Shown here: in pieces, positions 1 to 8,185 of the stretch | Layout: every line of letters starts with the position of its first letter | How positions within the stretch are numbered: position 1 is the first letter of the stretch | Source: CAZQMX01 sp964594965 | GTDB lineage: Bacteria > Patescibacteriota > Minisyncoccia > Portnoybacterales > UBA2143 | Direction: 5' to 3' | Assembly (NCBI GenBank): GCA_964594965.1 | Contig: CAZQMX010000001.1 | Span: forward strand, 1-64,000 | Length of the DNA: 64,000 nucleotides | The notes under the pieces: generated by a model | What the model was told of the DNA's origin: nothing | Seen by the model: the letters and a program-made list of their open reading frames with translations, nothing else | Database searches by the model: none | Program-made: the position numbers and the translations under genes

Positions 1-410
1 CATCTGAAAACAAAAAAACCAAGAACAAGCATAATCAAAAGCATGGGCAAACGCCCCCAGAAAACAATTTTATCAGCATCATTACCGGATTGGTAAAGAA
101 AAACTCTTCCAAATTCCCATTGACCATTAAGGTCTTCCTGCCAGGATTTATGTTGGTCAGGAAAATTAATTGGAGTTTGAGTAATTTTTGAACCGATTAA
201 AACAGACAAGCCAGCCAAATCTTTTAAAAGAGGAGGGTGTTCCGGATTAAGCCGCATGTCTTTCTGGGCGATATATGAATAACCGGATGGAATATGGGGC
301 AATTCATCCATTGTTGTTGAATCACCTTTCATACTAAAAAAAGCCAAGCCAAGCATAGATAAAAGCAAAAGACCGGTTATGGTATATGTGGTAGGATTAT
401 CTATTTTCAT
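1..410 (-). CDS. GT-C type membrane glycosyltransferase, partial (N-terminal part)
   Basis: Reading the minus strand from an ATG at 408-410 gives an open frame of 136 codons that runs off the left edge. It begins with one membrane segment (about residues 10-27), then an extracellular loop with Asp-Glu in DELPHIPSGYSY (residues 35-46) and NPEHPPLLKDLA (about 54-65), then a second membrane segment before the edge. An acidic pair in the first outside loop followed by a HPP-type motif is typical of polyprenyl-phosphate-dependent glycosyltransferases of the PMT/ArnT class, which move sugars from lipid carriers outside the membrane. The catalytic core is outside the window, so substrate cannot be named. 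It diverges from the gene at 568. Confidence 0.7.
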   Translation of the reverse strand, partial: MKIDNPTTYTITGLLLLSMLGLAFFSMKGDSTTMDELPHIPSGYSYIAQKDMRLNPEHPPLLKDLAGLSVLIGSKITQTPINFPDQHKSWQEDLNGQWEFGRVFLYQSGNDADKIVFWGRLPMLLIMLVLGFFVFR

Positions 411-424
411 TTTAGATAGTTATA

Positions 425-523
425 AAGCTCAATAAATAATTTTTCAAAAACTTCCCCTCCAATTTTTCAAGAAAAATTGGCCACGCCCCCTCCCTGATTT
501 TGAAAATTTTTTATTTACGCTTT
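425..523. repeat. C-rich hairpin element, copy a
   Basis: AAGCTC at 425 opens a long imperfect AT stem (AAATAATTTTTCAAAA pairing with TTTTGAAAATTTTTTATTT), inside which CTTCCCCTCC, an inner hairpin (CCAATTTTTC / GAAAAATTGG) and CCACGCCCCCTCCCTGA follow; it closes with CGCTT. The same C-rich core recurs at 4867-4973 and 61018-61127. It fills the space between the divergent genes at 410 and 568. Confidence 0.75.
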
Positions 524-528
524 CTTGC

Positions 529-556
529 TTGATTTTATCATAAATCAAGTTATTAT
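529..556 (+). promoter_or_regulatory. Promoter for the secreted protein at 568
   Basis: TTGATT (529-534), a 16 nt spacer and TATTAT (551-556) lie 11 nt before the ATG, predicting a leader of only a few bases. No Shine-Dalgarno sequence is seen. Confidence 0.5.
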
Positions 557-567
557 AGTAGTTAGAG

Positions 568-1959
568 ATGTGGAAAAAGGGAATCATTGTTATTTTAGTC
601 ATTTTAAACCTGGTCCTTGGACCGGGGGTTTTTGCTTCTCTGCCCAAAGCAGACCTAATCAAAGGAAGCGGTCCGGAGGTCTATCTTTTAGAATCAGGAA
701 CGAGACATTGGATCCCCGACCCGGAAACCTTCAATGGTCTTAATTATGACTGGAGAAATATTAAAACCATTTCTGATAATGATCTAAACAAATATCCTCA
801 GGAAAAGGATTGGAAAAAATACTATGATTATCCGGATGGAACGCTTCTCCGCGGCTCCGGTCCAAAAGTTTATCTAATAGAATTAGATAAAAAGCGCTGG
901 ATTCCTTCGCCAAGCATTTTTGAAAGCAATGGCTTTGGCTGGGGATATATTATCCAAATTGATGACGATGATTTAGATGATTATGATGATGGCGATAATT
1001 TGACCTCTTCAGAGCCGAATCGCTATCCAGAGACAATTATTCTTGACGGACCGGAAGAAGGAGAAATCATTGAAGAATCGGAGATATCCTTTAAATATTC
1101 AGGGACGAATCCCTTAGGGCCAACTAATGATTTGTCTTTTGAAATATTTTTAGTTGGCCAGGATAGTAGTTGGCGAAGCAATAGTAGCGGAGAAAAAAGA
1201 TACACTTTATCCGACGAAAGCCAATCATACACTTTCTATGTCCGGGCTAAAAACAAACAAGGATACATTGATTCCAGCCCGGCCTCAATTAGTTTCTCAA
1301 CCGGTCTTTCTCCATATTACGACAAAGTCAGAATCAGCCGAGTCAGACCAAATGAAAGTGATTTTAAAAAAGATTATCTGACTTTGGAAAACATCAAGGA
1401 CGAGATAATTAATCTGACCGGCTGGAAAATTGAAACCAAAAAAGGAGACATCGTTATCCCCCAGGCAGTTAAGAAATTAAAAACTCCTTTTTCAGAAAGC
1501 AGTAACTCAGATATTGAATTAGGCTACCGGGATAAGATTATTATCTCTTCCGATCTGAGCCCAAAAGGAGTTAATTTCCAGACCAATAAATGTACCGGCT
1601 ATTTTTGCCAAGATTCAGAGTTCTACCCATCTTTGGATAAAGATTGTCCTGATTTGGAGGAATCAGAATACAGTCATTTGAAAAAAGATTGCCGCGACTT
1701 TATTGACCGTTTAGGTCGCTGCGAAATCCCTGACTATATTAGTAATTTTGATATTATGTCTGATAGTCAGTGCACCGGATTTCTAAATGAAACCTTTACT
1801 TATCAGGATTGCTACGATGAGCATTATCAGGAGGTTGATTTTTTTGAAGGCCAATGGAGAGTCTTTCTCAACAGAGATGAAGATATTTTTGAAAATGATG
1901 ATGATACCATTATCCTGAAAGATAAAAATGGGGCAGTCGTTGACCAGTATTCATATTAA
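568..1959 (+). CDS. Secreted repeat protein with lamin-tail-like C-terminal region
   Basis: 463 residues. Residues 1-23 form a signal peptide (hydrophobic VILVILNLVLG). Two related repeats follow: LIKGSGPEVYLLES..RHWIPD (about 28-50) and LLRGSGPKVYLIEL..KRWIPS (about 92-115); this Gly-x-Gly-Pro-x-Val-Tyr-Leu unit is common in CPR exported proteins. Next comes an acidic linker, a fibronectin-like stretch (about 150-245) and a region whose YLTLENIKDEIINLTGWKI pattern resembles a lamin-tail domain, ending near DKNGAVVDQYSY, with many cysteines between. The start at 568 gives a proper signal peptide. Probable cell-surface or adhesive role is inference; I do not recognise a catalytic site. Confidence 0.7.
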   Translation: MWKKGIIVILVILNLVLGPGVFASLPKADLIKGSGPEVYLLESGTRHWIPDPETFNGLNYDWRNIKTISDNDLNKYPQEKDWKKYYDYPDGTLLRGSGPKVYLIELDKKRWIPSPSIFESNGFGWGYIIQIDDDDLDDYDDGDNLTSSEPNRYPETIILDGPEEGEIIEESEISFKYSGTNPLGPTNDLSFEIFLVGQDSSWRSNSSGEKRYTLSDESQSYTFYVRAKNKQGYIDSSPASISFSTGLSPYYDKVRISRVRPNESDFKKDYLTLENIKDEIINLTGWKIETKKGDIVIPQAVKKLKTPFSESSNSDIELGYRDKIIISSDLSPKGVNFQTNKCTGYFCQDSEFYPSLDKDCPDLEESEYSHLKKDCRDFIDRLGRCEIPDYISNFDIMSDSQCTGFLNETFTYQDCYDEHYQEVDFFEGQWRVFLNRDEDIFENDDDTIILKDKNGAVVDQYSY

Positions 1960-1972
1960 AATATATTTATGA

Positions 1973-1978
1973 TATAAT
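1973..1978 (+). promoter_or_regulatory. -10 box, near-leaderless promoter of the gene at 1987
   Basis: TATAAT ends 8 nt before the ATG; the transcript would start at or next to the start codon. No strong -35 box. Confidence 0.5.
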
Positions 1979-1986
1979 ATGGGCAA

Positions 1987-2340
1987 ATGTCTACTTTTGC
2001 CCATAACATCATAAAGAATTCATTCTTAGACAGCATCTGGAGGATTTTGTATTTTCCAATCTGGTGGTATAGCCGGGGCCTGAAAAAGACAGCCCTTTTT
2101 TGTTTGGAAAAAATTAAGAATGGTTGGCAAGCTTTAGCTCTTTCAATTCTTTTGAAGAATTTTTTCAAGCCAATGTACGGACAAAAAGGACCTACTGCCT
2201 ATATTCTAAGTATTAACGCTCATTTCTGGCGAATCCTATTCCGCCTTATCCTATTTCTCCTTTGGTTGGTTTTATGGCTTTTAATTTTAACTCTTTGGAT
2301 TATTCTACCTCTTTTTATCACATGGCAACTGATAATCTAA
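1987..2340 (+). CDS. Small membrane protein, unknown function
   Basis: 117 residues; an amphipathic N-terminal half with aromatic and basic residues (IWWYSRGLKK) and a strongly hydrophobic C-terminal segment (about 83-115, rich in Leu, Trp, Ile) that would span the membrane once or twice. It overlaps the downstream Clp-like ATPase start by 19 nt, so the two are probably co-translated and may act together. No family recognised. Confidence 0.6.
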   Translation: MSTFAHNIIKNSFLDSIWRILYFPIWWYSRGLKKTALFCLEKIKNGWQALALSILLKNFFKPMYGQKGPTAYILSINAHFWRILFRLILFLLWLVLWLLILTLWIILPLFITWQLII

Positions 2341-4856
2341 AATTTAATCCCGGGCTTAATCTTTTCCGAATTAGCCAAAGAAAGATTAAAAGATTGCTTG
2401 GTAATCTGATTTATCTTTCCTTGATTCTTTTCGGTCTTTTAGGTATCTTCATCCTGGCCTATTTCCCCGATAACGAGTTCATTAATATCTTCTACCTTTC
2501 CCTTTTAACTAATATGTTCCTTTTCTATCTCTGGCAGAGCAAGAAAGAAAGAATTAAAAAAATTCGTCTGCCCAAAGAAGATGAAGAATTAGAAATTTCT
2601 CTTTTTCTTGATGACTTTGCCATAAGATTACTGGAAAAATCCTGGACTTTGGCCTATCGAAAAGGATATTCTTCGCTCAAATCAATCCATTTCTTCTATA
2701 TCTTTTCCAAAGAAAAGAAACTCAAAAAGATTATCAGACGACTTAATTGTCAACCAGAGGAGATTATTAAAAAAACAGAGGGGATTATTGAAGGCTCTTC
2801 TTCTGTTTTAGAAAGAGAGGGAAGTCTTTCAGGAGTTGAAATCGCTTCTGATTTTAAGGAAATATTCTTTGACGCCTATTTATTCTGTCTCAAAAACCGA
2901 AAAAGACAAATCAGCCCACTTGACATTTTATGGGCGATTAGTCAGCGGGAAAATGTTGTTGGAATGATTTTTGACGAATATGGAATCGGTCCAGAAGAGA
3001 CCGAAAAAGTAATTGAATGGGCCTGGTTGGAAGAAAGAATTGAACAATCCAGGAAATTATTTTTCTGGAAGAAAATATTTAAGCCGAAAGGCAAGCTTAA
3101 CCGGACAATGACTGCAGCCCTGACTCCTCTTTTGGATAAATTCAGCAGTGATTTAACCTATTTAGCCAGACAAGGAGAATTCGAACTGATTGTCGGTCGA
3201 AACAGAGAAATTGAACAGATTTTTAATTTTTTCAGTTCCGGGAGAACCGGAGTGATTCTGGTCGGCGAAAGCGAAATTGGCAAAAGATCTATTTTAATAA
3301 AACTTGCCCAGATAATGGTTGAAGAAAGAGTTCCTAATTTTCTCAAAGATAAAAGATTAGTTGAATTAGATTTGGGTAGTTTGGTTAGTCTAGGCAGCCA
3401 GAAATCAGAGGAATATTTAAGGCGAGTAATTCTTGAAATTAATCGGGCCGGCAATATTATTCTGGTCATTGAAAACGCCGATAATCTTTCCGGGATTAGA
3501 AATCAGGCCAGTGGTATTGACCTTTCAGAAATACTGGCCAGCTCTATCCAAAGACAAGAAATCTTTTTTATCGGAACTTCTCTGCCGGCCAGTTACGCTT
3601 CTCATCTGGAAGGCGGAATTTTAGGAAGAATTTTAAGTAAAATTGATGTTGTCCTTCCTTCAAGGGAATTTCTCTGGAAAGTCCTTATTGCCAAAATCTA
3701 TTTAATCGAGAAAAAACTCAAGATATTCTATTCTGCCGATGCTCTTGACCAGGCGATTGATCTGGCTGACAGATATCTTTACGGAAAAGCCCTGCCCTCC
3801 AAGGCAATAGACCTTTTAAGCGAAGTCGGTTATCTGGTCGCTGGCAGAAAAAAGGACAATATTGTCAAAGGAAAAGATGTTGTTGAAGTCATGACCAGAA
3901 AGACCCAGGTGCCTTTGGGTCAGGTCGCGGAATCAGAAAAAGAAAAACTTCTTAATCTGGAAAAATTAATCCATCGAAGATTGATTAATCAGGAAGAAGC
4001 TGTTGAAGCGGTTGCTTCAGCGATGAGAAGAAGCCGTTTAGAAACCAAGAAAAGGAAAAGACCGATTGCCAATTTTCTTTTTATCGGACCAACCGGAGTC
4101 GGTAAAACCGAATTATCCAAAACCCTGGCCGCTGTCTATTTTGGCGATGAGAAAAGGATGATTCGTTTAGATATGTCCGAATATCAGGAAAAGAGGGGAC
4201 TTCGCCGTCTGATTGGCCTTCGAACAGAAGAAGGAATCAGCAAAGGCTATTTAACTGAAGCAATCAAACGCCAACCTCATTCTCTTTTGCTTCTGGATGA
4301 AATTGAAAAAGCCCATCCTGATATTTTAAATCTCTTTTTACAGGTGATGGATGATGGTCGTCTGACCGACGCTTCTGGCGAGACAATTAATATGAGTGAT
4401 ATTATTCTAATTGGGACTTCCAATGCCGGGACTCAATTTATTCAACAAAAAATTGCTCAAGGCGTTGAATACGAAGAAATTTACCGGGAATTAAAAGAAG
4501 ATGTCCTTTTGGAACACTTCCGACCGGAATACTTAAATCGTTTTGATAAAGTTGTCTTATTCAAGAGTTTATCTATGGAAAATATGAGGGAAATTACCAG
4601 ATTATTCATTGGCGGAGTTAACCGAAAGCTGGAGGAAAAAGGCGTTGAAATTGAAGTTGAAAAAGAAGCCTTAGACCAATTAGCAGCCATGGGCTACGAT
4701 CCACTCTATGGCGCCCGACCTTTAAGAAGAGTTATCCAGGAGAAAGTTGAGAACACCTTGGCTAAAATGTTTCTAGAGGATAGAATTAAGAGGAGGGATA
4801 AGATTATTATTAAAAAAGGACTAGTTTTTGAAATTAAGAAGGCAGTGAGGATATAG
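2322..4856 (+). CDS. Membrane-anchored ClpB/ClpC-type AAA+ ATPase
   Basis: 844 residues from the ATG at 2322; an upstream in-frame ATG at 2262 would lie deep inside the previous gene. Residues about 20-75 contain two membrane segments, then a Clp-N-like region. The first AAA module has a degraded Walker A (GESEIGKR, about residue 315) and an atypical Walker B ending in Glu-Asn-Ala-Asp. The second module is intact: GPTGVGKTEL (about 588), LLLLDEIEKAHPD (about 654), sensor region TSNAGT and the C-terminal GARPLRRVIQ block of ClpA/B/C proteins. Soluble Clp proteins unfold or disaggregate substrates; anchoring by two N-terminal helices and a disabled first ATPase suggest a membrane-proximal variant. 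Partner protease unknown. Confidence 0.85.
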   Translation: MATDNLKFNPGLNLFRISQRKIKRLLGNLIYLSLILFGLLGIFILAYFPDNEFINIFYLSLLTNMFLFYLWQSKKERIKKIRLPKEDEELEISLFLDDFAIRLLEKSWTLAYRKGYSSLKSIHFFYIFSKEKKLKKIIRRLNCQPEEIIKKTEGIIEGSSSVLEREGSLSGVEIASDFKEIFFDAYLFCLKNRKRQISPLDILWAISQRENVVGMIFDEYGIGPEETEKVIEWAWLEERIEQSRKLFFWKKIFKPKGKLNRTMTAALTPLLDKFSSDLTYLARQGEFELIVGRNREIEQIFNFFSSGRTGVILVGESEIGKRSILIKLAQIMVEERVPNFLKDKRLVELDLGSLVSLGSQKSEEYLRRVILEINRAGNIILVIENADNLSGIRNQASGIDLSEILASSIQRQEIFFIGTSLPASYASHLEGGILGRILSKIDVVLPSREFLWKVLIAKIYLIEKKLKIFYSADALDQAIDLADRYLYGKALPSKAIDLLSEVGYLVAGRKKDNIVKGKDVVEVMTRKTQVPLGQVAESEKEKLLNLEKLIHRRLINQEEAVEAVASAMRRSRLETKKRKRPIANFLFIGPTGVGKTELSKTLAAVYFGDEKRMIRLDMSEYQEKRGLRRLIGLRTEEGISKGYLTEAIKRQPHSLLLLDEIEKAHPDILNLFLQVMDDGRLTDASGETINMSDIILIGTSNAGTQFIQQKIAQGVEYEEIYRELKEDVLLEHFRPEYLNRFDKVVLFKSLSMENMREITRLFIGGVNRKLEEKGVEIEVEKEALDQLAAMGYDPLYGARPLRRVIQEKVENTLAKMFLEDRIKRRDKIIIKKGLVFEIKKAVRI

Positions 4857-4866
4857 TCTGTTGGCA

Positions 4867-4973
4867 AAGCTCAATGAGCAACTTTTCTTAAAATTTCCCC
4901 CTCCATCCCGCCCGCATTGCAGGCGGGACGGCCACGCCCCCTCCCTATTTTAAGAAAAGTTCTCATTTCGCTT
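4867..4973. repeat. C-rich hairpin element, copy b
   Basis: AAGCTC (4867) to CGCTT (4973). Outer stem GAGCAACTTTTCTTAAAAT / ATTTTAAGAAAAGTTCTC; inner hairpin CCCGCCCGC..GCAGGCGGG; the flanking strands CCCCCTCC and CCACGCCCCCTCCCT match copies a and c. The outer stems differ in sequence between copies but stay paired. Confidence 0.8.
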
Positions 4974-4994
4974 AATTATCTACCAAATCGGGAT

Positions 4995-5426
4995 ATGATT
5001 GAAAAAAAGCTTATTGCCCAAATCTCTAAATTTATTATTATCGGCGCTTTAAACACCGCTATTGATTTTGGTGTTCTAAATCTTTTAATGTGGTGGACAG
5101 GAATTTATTCCGGCAATTGGATTATTCTTTTAAATGCGATTTCATTTTCTGTCGCAGTAACCAACAGCTATTTCTGGAATAAATATTGGACCTTTAGAGC
5201 TAAACAAGAAGGGGGAAATAGGGTTAAGGAATTTTCCCAGTACGTTGCTGTTACCCTGATTGGTATGGCTTTTAATACCGCCGCCGTCTATTTAATCACA
5301 ACTTTTATTCCACCGGTTTCAGGAATAGAAAAAGAACTTTGGGCTAATCTGGCCAAGGTTGTTGCCACCGGGCTTTCCCTTATCTGGAATTTCATCGGCT
5401 ACAAGTTTATTGTTTTCAGGAAATAG
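4995..5426 (+). CDS. GtrA-like membrane protein
   Basis: 143 residues from the ATG at 4995 (an earlier in-frame start at 4917 lies inside the hairpin repeat and codes repeat-derived residues). Four membrane segments are visible, with the family-typical start KFIIIGALNTAIDFGVLNLL and NSYFWNKYWTF between helices two and three. GtrA-like proteins are thought to help move or present polyprenyl-linked sugars for polysaccharide or O-antigen glucosylation. It stands alone after the hairpin repeat. Confidence 0.8.
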   Translation: MIEKKLIAQISKFIIIGALNTAIDFGVLNLLMWWTGIYSGNWIILLNAISFSVAVTNSYFWNKYWTFRAKQEGGNRVKEFSQYVAVTLIGMAFNTAAVYLITTFIPPVSGIEKELWANLAKVVATGLSLIWNFIGYKFIVFRK

Positions 5427-5517
5427 GGTTGATTTCTTATAATATTTCTGTTAGTTCTTTTGGTAGGAGGATTTAGAAAAAAAAACAGCATAGAAGGACA
5501 AAAGAAAGGAGGAAACG

Positions 5518-5709
5518 ATGTCAGTAGACGTGAGTTTAAGGGATAAAAGATTTAAGGGAAGCTGGAAAAGTAGAAGAAGAAGAACCCATCCTGGACAAGC
5601 CTACGGCTCGGCAAAAAAAAGAAACTACTTCACAGACGAACAACTTGCTAATCTGAGAAGGCAAGCTTTCGTGCCTCGAGTCGGCAAGGAAGAAGAAACC
5701 TTACTCTAA
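5518..5709 (+). CDS. Small basic protein, unknown function
   Basis: 63 residues, very basic near the middle (KSRRRRTHPGQ). A strong ribosome binding site AAAGGAGG lies about 5 nt before the ATG, in contrast to many neighbouring genes that seem leaderless. It is followed directly by a terminator, so it is a single-gene unit. The charge suggests nucleic acid or ribosome binding, but no family is recognised. Confidence 0.6.
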   Translation: MSVDVSLRDKRFKGSWKSRRRRTHPGQAYGSAKKRNYFTDEQLANLRRQAFVPRVGKEEETLL

Positions 5710-5737
5710 CTTAGATTTTGCGTCCGGGAAGCCATAC

Positions 5738-5769
5738 AAAAGCGCTCTCGGGCGCTTTTAATTTTGTCT
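5738..5769 (+). terminator. Rho-independent terminator
   Basis: AAAGCGC, loop TCTCGG, GCGCTTT followed by a T-rich run; closes the small basic gene. Confidence 0.75.
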
Positions 5770-5777
5770 TTTTATGA

Positions 5778-5783
5778 TATACT
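5778..5783 (+). promoter_or_regulatory. -10 box of dnaX, leaderless layout
   Basis: TATACT ends exactly 6 nt before the dnaX ATG at 5790, so transcription should start on the A of the start codon. No Shine-Dalgarno sequence. Confidence 0.6.
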
Positions 5784-5789
5784 AGCGAT

Positions 5790-6962
5790 ATGAATAACTT
5801 AGTTTTGTATCGAAAATATCGGCCTCAGATCTTTTCCGATGTTTCCGGTCAGGAACATATTGTCAAAACCCTGACCAATGCTTTGTCAATGAACAAAGTT
5901 GCCCATGCCTATCTTCTGACCGGTCCGAGAGGAACAGGAAAAACAACCATTGCCAGATTATTAGCCAAAGCAGTTAATTGTGCCAATTTGGTCGGCGAGG
6001 AACGAGACGGGACCAAATTGAGCATCCCGCCGAAGTCCCGACATAAAGTCGGGACGAAGGCGGATACGGACAGTCCTGAGCCTTGTAATCGATGTGATTT
6101 TTGCCAGGAAATTAACGCTGGTCGTTCCCTGGATTTAATTGAAATTGACGCCGCCTCAAACAGGGGAATTGATGAAATCAGGGAATTAAGGGATGGAATT
6201 AAATTCAGCCCGAATAATCTTAAATACAAGGTTTTTATCATTGACGAAGTTCATCAATTAACCCGGGAAGCTTTTAATGCCTTATTAAAAACATTGGAAG
6301 AACCGCCCAGCCATGCCATTTTCATTTTAGCGACAACAGAAATTCACAAGGTTCCCCAGACAATCATTTCAAGATGCCAGAGATTTGATTTTCATAAATT
6401 AACTCTGGATAAAATTGTTTCCCGACTGGAATCAATTACTGATCAGGAAAAGATTAAAATCGAAAAGCCAGCCTTGGAATTAATTGCTCTCAATGCCGAT
6501 GGCTCTGTCAGAGACGGAGAAAGCCTATTGGGCCAGGTTATCTCAATGGAAGATAAGAACATTACTTTGGAAGAGGTTCAGACCATTTTAGGGGTAACGG
6601 ATATTAAAGCGGTTCAGGATCTAGTTAATTACCTGGCAGAAAAAAACAACGGGGGAGCGATTTCACATATTAACCAGATTTCCAGCCAGGGTTATGATTT
6701 AATCCAATTCTCAAAATCCCTGATTAACTATTTAAGAAAAATGATGATTTTGAAAGTTGATTCTAACTTATCTGAATTAGTTGCCGCAGAATTGACGAAA
6801 GAACAGAAGAATGTTATAATAGGGCAAGGGAATAAGTTTAATCAGCCGGATTTAATTAAAACAGTTCATCTTTTTATTAACGCTTCCAATGAAATTAAAT
6901 CAGCAGATTTCCCGCAACTTCCTCTGGAATTAGCAGTGGTTGAGTGTTGTCAGGAAAATTAA
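5790..6962 (+). CDS. dnaX: DNA polymerase III subunit gamma/tau (short form)
   Basis: 390 residues; the clamp-loader ATPase only, without the long tau tail. Opening LYRKYRPQIFSDVSGQEHIV and Walker A GPRGTGKTT (about residues 45-53) are standard; zinc cysteines PCNRCDFC, Walker B FIIDEVHQL, the LLKTLEEPP segment and the SRCQRF sensor follow. It loads the sliding clamp at the replication fork. Between the first zinc cysteine (Asn-Cys, residue 63) and PCNRC there is an insert of about 25 residues (about 70-97) encoded by a palindromic repeat (6026-6064), which is not usual for the family. The gene is followed 6 bases later by tRNA-Gln. Confidence 0.95.
   Translation: MNNLVLYRKYRPQIFSDVSGQEHIVKTLTNALSMNKVAHAYLLTGPRGTGKTTIARLLAKAVNCANLVGEERDGTKLSIPPKSRHKVGTKADTDSPEPCNRCDFCQEINAGRSLDLIEIDAASNRGIDEIRELRDGIKFSPNNLKYKVFIIDEVHQLTREAFNALLKTLEEPPSHAIFILATTEIHKVPQTIISRCQRFDFHKLTLDKIVSRLESITDQEKIKIEKPALELIALNADGSVRDGESLLGQVISMEDKNITLEEVQTILGVTDIKAVQDLVNYLAEKNNGGAISHINQISSQGYDLIQFSKSLINYLRKMMILKVDSNLSELVAAELTKEQKNVIIGQGNKFNQPDLIKTVHLFINASNEIKSADFPQLPLELAVVECCQEN
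6026..6064. repeat. Palindromic repeat inside dnaX
   Basis: Nested inverted repeat: outer CCGCC / GGCGG and inner GTCCCGAC / GTCGGGAC around ATAAA. It is read in frame and adds residues to the zinc loop of DnaX. Confidence 0.75.
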
Positions 6963-6968
6963 ATATAT

Positions 6969-7043
6969 TGCCGGGTGGTCTAACGGTAGTGACGCCAGGT
7001 TTTGGTCCTGGAAATGGGGGTTCGACTCCCTCCCCGGCAGCCA
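6969..7043 (+). tRNA. tRNA-Gln (UUG)
   Basis: Acceptor TGCCGGG / CCCGGCA, anticodon stem CCAGG / CCTGG with loop TTTTGGT (anticodon TTG), T loop TTCGACT, discriminator G and encoded CCA. Starts 6 bases after dnaX. Confidence 0.95.
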
Positions 7044-7387
7044 TCTTTCGCTAAAGCTACAGAATGGCAAGCCATAAAATGTATTATTGTTATATTTTAC
7101 TAAGCTCAAAATCACATACTTTTTATTTTGGTTCTACAAGGGATTTAAGGTTACGATATGAGCTACACAATGAAGGTGAAGTTAAATCAACCAAACCGTA
7201 TTTGCCCTGGAAATTAGTTTGGTACGGAGCATTTAAAACAGAAAAAGAAGCAAAAGATTTTGAGCAATACTTAAAAAGCGGCTCAGGTAAAGCATTCGCT
7301 TATAAAAGGCTTGTTTCTGTAGCCTTAAAGAAAGATATCGTTGCGGGCAGAGTATCAAAGGTATTCCGTAGCCATTAGGCGAAGGAT
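7044..7387. mobile_element. Candidate GIY-YIG cassette with imperfect terminal inverted repeats
   Basis: The sequence just after the tRNA (TTTCGCTAAAGCTACAGAAT, from 7046) is an imperfect reverse complement of the sequence at the other side of the GIY-YIG gene (ATTCCGTAGCC.TTAGGCGAA, ending about 7384). The next bases, CTCCTCCCCAGCA (7391-7403), resemble the tRNA-Gln 3' end CTCCCTCCCCGGCA. That is the layout of a small cassette inserted at a tRNA gene. Mobility is inference. Confidence 0.45.
7079..7378 (+). CDS. GIY-YIG family nuclease
   Basis: 100 residues from the ATG at 7079 (an ATG at 7064 is also in frame; starting at MYYCYIL fits the family). The YCYILLSS..FYFGSTRDLRLRYELHN block is the GIY-YIG core with the catalytic Arg and Tyr region, followed by PWKLVWYGAFKTEKEAKDFEQYLKSGSG, as in stand-alone YhbQ/UvrC-N-like nucleases. 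These single-domain enzymes are very common in CPR genomes, often beside tRNAs. The last 18 residues (from about ALKKDIV) come from the flanking inverted repeat. Confidence 0.85.
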   Translation: MYYCYILLSSKSHTFYFGSTRDLRLRYELHNEGEVKSTKPYLPWKLVWYGAFKTEKEAKDFEQYLKSGSGKAFAYKRLVSVALKKDIVAGRVSKVFRSH

Positions 7388-7423
7388 ACCCTCCTCCCCA
7401 GCAAGTCAGTGAGAGGTTCGAGT

Positions 7424-7434
7424 GACCCGACTGC
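7424..7434. repeat. Direct repeat GACCCGACTGC, copy 1
   Basis: GACCCGACTGC at 7424-7434 recurs at 8135-8145, and a variant ACCCGACTAGC at 8210-8220. The copies bracket the HEPN-like gene. Confidence 0.4.
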
Positions 7435-7441
7435 TAAAAAC

Positions 7442-8185
7442 ATGTCAAATCAACAAACAGATATAATCATTTGGCTTCAATCTGCAGATAATGAATATAT
7501 TGCTGCGCGAACGCTATTAAGACAGGGGTTGATTCTTCAGGGTGTAATTCTCAGTGCTTCAGTAATAGAAAAATACCTAAAAGCTGTTCACCTAATCAAT
7601 AATGTATCTTTTGATACTCAGGGTGAGAAGGCTCATAATGTTTTAAATCTCTACAAAAATCTCCCCAGTGTGTATTCGGAAAAGCCACTAAATGAAAGCT
7701 ATCTGAGGTTTCTAAATAATGCATACAAACTCAGATATCCCGACAAAACACCGGAAGGCTTTAATGTTGCCCTTCACCAAGGAAAAATGTTAGTTGGCTT
7801 GGATGAAACTGTACACAAAATACGGAAACGAGTTCAAATCAAAACTTCTGATGGGGGCGACTTTAAAACAATGTTTGATCACTTGATCGAACATAAAGAT
7901 GATCACTTATTGAATGGGAACCATGCATTTGGTGCAGCTTCGAGAGAAAGTGCTTTTGAACAGCCGTTGCTTTGGTATGAGATGCGCATTCTAAAGAACG
8001 GTGCTTGGCTTGAGGCTCACAATGTTTCTTTGGCAAAGGATGACGGAAATTATGATTTGAAAGGACTACAAAAAGGATCGTCTGATCGCCAGTTTATACT
8101 TCAAGCTCCAGTAATGACCGCTGAGAAACAAGGAGACCCGACTGCCTCAAATCAAGATGAGGAAACCCCTCAAAATACCCCTTAA
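7442..8185 (+). CDS. HEPN-like domain protein, orphan
   Basis: 247 residues from the ATG at 7442. The N-terminal half (WLQSADNEYIAARTLLRQG, then ASVIEKYLKAVHLI) has the helical pattern of HEPN domains, which are RNases or toxin-like partners in nucleotidyltransferase toxin-antitoxin and other defence systems. The strict catalytic Arg-x4-6-His motif is not clear, and no MNT partner gene is adjacent. The C-terminal third is hydrophilic and ends in a Thr/Pro/Gln-rich tail. Base and codon use and the flanking repeats suggest acquisition. Function not assigned. Confidence 0.55.
   Translation: MSNQQTDIIIWLQSADNEYIAARTLLRQGLILQGVILSASVIEKYLKAVHLINNVSFDTQGEKAHNVLNLYKNLPSVYSEKPLNESYLRFLNNAYKLRYPDKTPEGFNVALHQGKMLVGLDETVHKIRKRVQIKTSDGGDFKTMFDHLIEHKDDHLLNGNHAFGAASRESAFEQPLLWYEMRILKNGAWLEAHNVSLAKDDGNYDLKGLQKGSSDRQFILQAPVMTAEKQGDPTASNQDEETPQNTP
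8135..8145. repeat. Direct repeat GACCCGACTGC, copy 2
   Basis: Second exact copy; it lies inside the 3' end of the HEPN-like frame, encoding part of the low-complexity tail. Confidence 0.4.

Noticed and set aside
2262..2321. Earlier start for the Clp-like ATPase
   Set aside because: It would add residues read from inside the preceding membrane-protein gene; the ATG at 2322 gives a short, normal overlap.
6930..7115. Minus-strand reading frame across tRNA-Gln
   Set aside because: Its GRESNPHFQDQN-like text is the antisense of a tRNA, a well-known false gene type.
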